Of a stretch of 7,265 nucleotides of DNA, positions 4,484-7,265 are shown piece by piece. How positions within the stretch are numbered: the stretch's first letter is position 1; the number at the start of each line of letters is the position of its first letter. The position numbers and the translations under genes were made by a program. Under the pieces are notes generated by a model. It was not told the origin of the DNA. It searched no databases and saw only the letters and a list, made by a program, of their open reading frames with translations. Source of the DNA: Candidatus Saccharimonadota bacterium (GTDB lineage: Bacteria; Patescibacteriota; Saccharimonadia; Saccharimonadales; Saccharimonadaceae); NCBI GenBank assembly GCA_028289185.1, contig JAQGGV010000043.1, positions 1-7,265 on the forward strand, given 5' to 3'.

Positions 4484-5314
4484 TCAGAGCAGCCTGCCGA
4501 AGTGCTCCGTCGTCTTTTGGGTTGCGTCGCCGTCAAGTAGCGCGTAGCGCCACCTAGGTAGGTGCTCTTCCGCCCACATCCAGACGCGCACATCCTGGAA
4601 CATCCGGTGCAAGGCATTGAACGCATGGCCCAGGACCGATTCGAAACGAGTGGTTGGCTGCTCGACGGTCTTGTCGTAGTAACCGTGCTGGATGCACAGA
4701 TCCACAACCGCGGCGACGGCGTCGAACGACTGCTTGCTCGATCGGTAGCCCAGCAGACCGATGCAGGTCAGCAGGAACTGCTGCTCTTCATCGACTCCAC
4801 CGGGCTGGGTGTCGTTTTGCTGCATGTGCTCAGCGGTAACCACGACGACGCGAGCCAGGAACTTGGCAGCTTCCTCGCCGTTGAACACGTCCAGGTGGAG
4901 GTATTCCAACAGCTCGGACAGCTGCTTGTCGGTCGCCGGCTCGATCAACGGCTTCGTGCCCGTAACGATGTCGCAGGCGAACTGCGTGAGCTCCTCGCGG
5001 TTCAGGCTGTCGGTGTTGACGGCGTAGGCGATCATGAGCAGGTCCCGACGAGCACGCGATGCGATTCGCATGGGTTGCTCGGCGAGCGGCATGATGTCCA
5101 CGAGCCGGTCCAGCTCGCTGCTTTCGCCGCCCCACAGCTCGAACAGACGCAGCTTGGCGTGCAACTCTCGCATCTGGGCGAAGCTCGAGTTGCGGTTGGC
5201 CAGGCTCATCATGTCTAGGAGCATGTCGTTGATTTCTGTGCGGTTGCGCTCCTCGCGATTGTTCAGCTCGATGAGCTGGTGGGTGCCGATTCGCATGTTT
5301 CCGATTTTGGCCAT
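4484..5314 (-). CDS. Hypothetical protein, orphan, 276 residues, GC-rich
   Basis: I do not recognise this soluble protein. It looks almost wholly helical: an N-terminal part with THQLIELNNREERNRTEIND, then DLLMIAYAVNTDSLNREELT, KQLSELLEYLHLDVF, EEAAKFLARVVVVTAEHM and a C-terminal helical part rich in Trp (VRVWMWAEEHLPRWRY). No signal peptide, no membrane helix, no catalytic motif. The helical repeats could be an armadillo/TPR-like scaffold, but no repeat consensus is clear. ATG 5314 is the first start; a promoter (TGGACT, 17 bases, TATAGT) lies about 50 bases upstream, and a terminator follows the stop. No ribosome binding site is obvious in the roughly 40-base leader. GC is high (38 of 60 in 4801-4860; 39 of 60 in 5041-5100, by my count) against 45-48% in flanking genes, which suggests import or strong codon bias. 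The opposite strand is also open for 218 codons, but lacks these signals. Confidence 0.72.
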   Translation of the reverse strand: MAKIGNMRIGTHQLIELNNREERNRTEINDMLLDMMSLANRNSSFAQMRELHAKLRLFELWGGESSELDRLVDIMPLAEQPMRIASRARRDLLMIAYAVNTDSLNREELTQFACDIVTGTKPLIEPATDKQLSELLEYLHLDVFNGEEAAKFLARVVVVTAEHMQQNDTQPGGVDEEQQFLLTCIGLLGYRSSKQSFDAVAAVVDLCIQHGYYDKTVEQPTTRFESVLGHAFNALHRMFQDVRVWMWAEEHLPRWRYALLDGDATQKTTEHFGRLL

Positions 5315-5361
5315 GATTGTTTACCAATCTACTATGTACTCCAATGGGTCTCTGTTTTTAT

Positions 5362-5390
5362 ACTATATTTTGGCTTAAAAATCCAGTCCA
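5362..5390 (-). promoter_or_regulatory. Sigma-70-type promoter of the 4484-5314 gene
   Basis: On the minus strand TGGACT (5390-5385, 4 of 6), a 17-base spacer, then TATAGT (5367-5362, 5 of 6). Transcription would start near 5355, giving a leader of about 41 bases, unlike the leaderless genes elsewhere in the window. Confidence 0.6.
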
Positions 5391-5393
5391 ACG

Positions 5394-5425
5394 AAAAACA
5401 CCCCTCAGATTGAAAGGTGTTTTTT
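5394..5425. terminator. Bidirectional intrinsic terminator after tRNA-Glu
   Basis: AAAAACACC (5394-5402) pairs with GGTGTTTTT (5416-5424), 9 pairs, with a T-run on both strands (TTTTT on the minus strand, TTTTTT on the plus). It lies 17 bases past the tRNA 3' end and separates the tRNA transcript from the next minus-strand promoter. Confidence 0.8.
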
Positions 5426-5441
5426 GGGTTCACTACGCTCC

Positions 5442-5516
5442 TGGTGATCCCGCGGAGAATCGAACTCCGATTGCCAGGATGAGAACCTGGTGTCCTAACC
5501 GTTAGACGACGGGACC
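5442..5516 (-). tRNA. tRNA-Glu (anticodon CUC), CCA encoded
   Basis: The minus strand folds into a full cloverleaf of 72 bases plus CCA. The acceptor GGTCCCG pairs with CGGGATC (one G-U); the D stem is GTCT/GGAC; the anticodon stem CCAGG/CCTGG holds the loop TTCTCAT with anticodon CTC; the T stem CGGAG/CTCCG holds TTCGATT. The discriminator is A and CCA is encoded at 5444-5442. The CUC anticodon reads GAG; a UUC isoacceptor would be expected elsewhere in the genome. The gene lies just after the response regulator on the same strand, and has its own -10-like box 6 bases upstream. Confidence 0.95.
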
Positions 5517-5522
5517 ATCGGG

Positions 5523-5528
5523 ATCATA
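5523..5528 (-). promoter_or_regulatory. Possible -10 box of tRNA-Glu
   Basis: TATGAT (5528-5523 on the minus strand, 5 of 6) lies 6 bases before the first tRNA base, so the seventh base after the box is G1 itself. No good -35 is seen. Co-transcription from the kinase operon is the alternative. Confidence 0.45.
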
Positions 5529-5543
5529 GTGAAACTTTCCATA

Positions 5544-5579
5544 CTTTAGCAGAATTAACAGAGGTTGTCTAGGCTAAAG
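5544..5579. repeat. Inverted repeat between response regulator stop and tRNA
   Basis: CTTTAGC (5544-5550) and GCTAAAG (5573-5579) pair around 22 bases that can themselves pair weakly (AAC/GTT, AGA/TCT on the minus strand). The stem takes in the last codons and stop of the response regulator gene. No T-run follows, so it is not a classical terminator; it could be an mRNA 3'-end or processing structure. Confidence 0.5.
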
Positions 5580-5952
5580 GAGTAAGGTTGGCGACGACTT
5601 CTAGTAGTTTTTTGGGAGTGATTTCGGCCTTGATAAGGTAGGCGTCAGCATTGTGTTCCATTGCCATGCGCGATTCATCATCCTGCTCAAAATTGGTCAG
5701 GACGATAATCCGAGTATTCGGTACCAAGTCTTCTTTGTCATTTCGCAGAGCTTCAAGGATCTCGTTGCCGCGCTTTTCGGGAAGCATGACATCGAGCAGT
5801 ATTAGATCGTACGGCTTGTTACGAGCCGCGGTCAGACCATCGTTGCCGCCGACCATCCAGTCGACTTCATAGCCCTCTTTTTTCAGGCTACGAACATACA
5901 TCTCGCCGATGAAACGATCGTCCTCAATGACTAGGATTGTTTTAATTGCCAT
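5569..5952 (-). CDS. Stand-alone receiver response regulator (CheY/Spo0F-like)
   Basis: The 127-residue protein is a single receiver (REC) domain and nothing else. The key residues are all present: acidic pair D11-D12 in ILVIEDD, phospho-acceptor D54 in LILLDVMLP, T86 in IIVLTNF, and K108 in AYLIKAE. Such proteins accept phosphate from a histidine kinase on the aspartate and act by protein contact, since there is no DNA-binding output domain. Residues after about 122 are only a short tail. The gene starts 5 bases after the stop of the histidine kinase on the same strand, with AGGGGA 8 bases before the ATG, so the kinase is almost certainly its partner. The output target is not visible here. 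The stop codon lies in an inverted repeat just upstream of tRNA-Glu. Confidence 0.93.
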   Translation of the reverse strand: MAIKTILVIEDDRFIGEMYVRSLKKEGYEVDWMVGGNDGLTAARNKPYDLILLDVMLPEKRGNEILEALRNDKEDLVPNTRIIVLTNFEQDDESRMAMEHNADAYLIKAEITPKKLLEVVANLTPLA

Positions 5953-5957
5953 TTATC

Positions 5958-7265
5958 TTATCCCCTATATAGTGAATGATTTCTGATCCATCCGCTGCCG
6001 TGTTCAATCAGAGACGTGTTACTATTATCGCTTGCTTTCAACTTATCTGCAACCGTGTCATATATAGGCAGTGTGAAACTAAATGTTGAGCCCTCGTTCT
6101 CGACGCTACGCGCGGTGATTGTGCCACCACACGAACTGACGATTGCTTTGCAGATATACAGGCCAATACCGGTTCCGGCGACTGTTTCGCGGCTGCGGTG
6201 CGAGCGGTAGAATTTGTGGAATAGATTCGGCAAGACACTGGTCGGCATACCAATACCGCGGTCGATGACCGATATTTCGACAAAGCCAGCGGCCGGTCGG
6301 GCTTTGACATGTACCAAACCGCCCTCGTTGCTGTATTTGATAGCATTATCTATGAGGTTGCTCATAACCTCACCGACAGCTGCTGCATCGGCAGCGACAG
6401 TTGGCAAATCATCGGGAATATCGGCGACCAGTAGCCTATTCTGGGTACCTGCACGCAGTTGCATGTCATCAATGATACCGTCGTAAATGTGGCGGATGGT
6501 CTCCTCTGTCATGTGTAGTTTGAGGTGGCGGCGGTCATAGCGCGATGCATTCAAGATGTTGTTCACGTAACTGGTCAGGCGGTTTGACGTAACAATCAGG
6601 CGCTGCATCAATTCGGCCTGGTCGCGTTCGAGTACGGGTTCTAGCTCGTCTTGCAGCACATCCAGGTAGCCACGGATAACGGTAATCGGCCCACGCAGTT
6701 CGTGTGCGGCAAACGAAATGAAGTCCAGGTCGTCCTCCTCGGGCATGTAGATATTGGTGCGGTCAAAGAGTGTGATAACTGTCTCGGCGACGCTGTTCTT
6801 GTGGTAGCTGACGACAACGTCGTACAGGTGGCGATCTTGTTCGCCAGGCAGCTTGTTCGATACGCGAGTCCAGGTATGTTCGGCTTTGAGCTTGTTCCTG
6901 GATGCTTTGTTAAGCCATTCCTCCAAGGTGTCCTCATCTGGGAAAATCAATTCCAAGACGTCCTCATCCTCGACGTTTTTACGAATTGGCGCGTGGCCGT
7001 TGTGGTAGACGACTTTTTGGTTGGCATCCATGATAACAAAGGCGGTCGTGGTATTCTCTAGCCCGTCCTTGACGACATCATCGAGGGTGTCCTCGACTTT
7101 GGGCGCTTCATCCTGATTATGGGCGGATAATTGGTAGACAGCCTGTAGAATTTCGCGAAAACCATCGCGGTCGTACTGGTGAACATTGGGGTTTGGTGGT
7201 GCGGCATTACTTGGCTCGCCGGCAACCAGCACGATGGCTTGGACGAGATCACGGAACGGCTGGCC
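5958..7265 (-). CDS. Sensor histidine kinase with PAS-like domain (5' end beyond window)
   Basis: The frame is open to the window edge, so the N-terminus is missing; 435 residues are visible. Numbering from an internal GTG at 7232: residues 58-160 resemble a PAS fold (TTTAFVIMDANQKVVYHNGH). The dimerisation/phospho-acceptor helix has FAAHELRGPITVIRGYLDVL with phospho-acceptor H177 and E178. The ATPase domain shows the N box SNLIDNAIKYS (N292, N296), G1 DRGIGM (D324), an F box near 338-341 and G2 GTGIGLYICK (353-362). All catalytic motifs are intact. No membrane helix is present in the visible part, so it is cytosolic unless one lies further upstream. A polar 35-residue tail follows the kinase core. 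It should autophosphorylate and pass phosphate to the receiver encoded 5 bases downstream. The GTG at 7232 is not a likely start, since sensible coding continues upstream (GQPFRDLVQAIV). Confidence 0.93.
   Translation of the reverse strand, partial: GQPFRDLVQAIVLVAGEPSNAAPPNPNVHQYDRDGFREILQAVYQLSAHNQDEAPKVEDTLDDVVKDGLENTTTAFVIMDANQKVVYHNGHAPIRKNVEDEDVLELIFPDEDTLEEWLNKASRNKLKAEHTWTRVSNKLPGEQDRHLYDVVVSYHKNSVAETVITLFDRTNIYMPEEDDLDFISFAAHELRGPITVIRGYLDVLQDELEPVLERDQAELMQRLIVTSNRLTSYVNNILNASRYDRRHLKLHMTEETIRHIYDGIIDDMQLRAGTQNRLLVADIPDDLPTVAADAAAVGEVMSNLIDNAIKYSNEGGLVHVKARPAAGFVEISVIDRGIGMPTSVLPNLFHKFYRSHRSRETVAGTGIGLYICKAIVSSCGGTITARSVENEGSTFSFTLPIYDTVADKLKASDNSNTSLIEHGSGWIRNHSLYRG
5961..5966 (-). 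promoter_or_regulatory. Ribosome binding site of the response regulator
   Basis: AGGGGA on the minus strand lies 8 bases before the ATG at 5952 and is made from the last sense codons of the kinase gene. A classical site at an internal operon gene, in contrast to the leaderless first genes. Confidence 0.7.

Noticed and set aside
4562..5218. Open frame of 218 codons on the plus strand, opposite the 276-residue gene
   Set aside because: High GC makes antisense frames stay open. The composition (long runs of LLVG, VVV, Q) is typical of a shadow, and the promoter and terminator both serve the minus strand.
5442..5470. tRNA 3' end as an attachment site for the GC-rich block
   Set aside because: I searched by eye for a second copy of the tRNA 3' end in the window and found none, and no integrase gene is present.
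1..7265. CRISPR array, insertion sequence or transposase
   Set aside because: No regularly spaced repeats, no terminal inverted repeats with a transposase frame, and no nuclease or Cas motifs were seen. The only exact dispersed repeat noticed is the 22-base pair of copies.

Overview
The window looks like a compact bacterial chromosome segment, most likely from a Patescibacteria/CPR organism; Saccharibacteria (TM7) is my best guess, from gene style and not from any marker. Supporting this are many short orphan proteins, tight spacing, gene starts placed 6-7 bases after a -10 box (apparently leaderless mRNAs), and TGA used as an ordinary stop. Of roughly fifteen genes only the tRNA, the two-component pair and the Nudix-like protein can be named by family.

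Left part (1-3360): a winged-helix plus degenerate Nudix protein (52-720, +); an intergenic stretch holding a 23-codon micro-ORF (785-856); an orphan gene (885-1388, +) meeting an orphan gene on the other strand (1385-2155, -) stop to stop; a 52-codon single-pass membrane micro-protein (2165-2323, +) whose start lies 9 bp from the start of the 1385-2155 gene; then a two-gene minus-strand unit of orphans (2708-3274 and 2353-2703) ending in a strong hairpin terminator shared with the micro-protein transcript. The two micro-ORFs share a 22-base identical block encoding SSEQFFT, with their start codons in matching positions.

Middle (3361-5440): a three-helix membrane protein (3361-3699, +), then a two-gene operon of small three-helix membrane proteins (3808-4068 and 4080-4343, +) with its own promoter, structured leader and terminator. 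A GC-rich orphan cytoplasmic gene (4484-5314, -) converges on it, with its own promoter and terminator. From about 4000 to 5310 GC is about 63-65% in the lines I counted, against 45-48% on either side, so this part may be imported.

Right part (5440-7265): tRNA-Glu(CUC) with encoded CCA, then, reading on the minus strand, a PAS-like histidine kinase (incomplete at the window edge) followed 5 nt later by a stand-alone receiver response regulator. They form a two-component phosphorelay operon just upstream of the tRNA.

The recurring theme is two modes of translation start. First genes of transcripts sit 6-7 nt after TGnTATAAT-type extended -10 boxes with no room for a ribosome binding site, while downstream operon genes carry good Shine-Dalgarno sequences. 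The best candidate for something undescribed is the SSEQFFT micro-ORF family and the structured, terminator-ended transcript region at 2160-2366.
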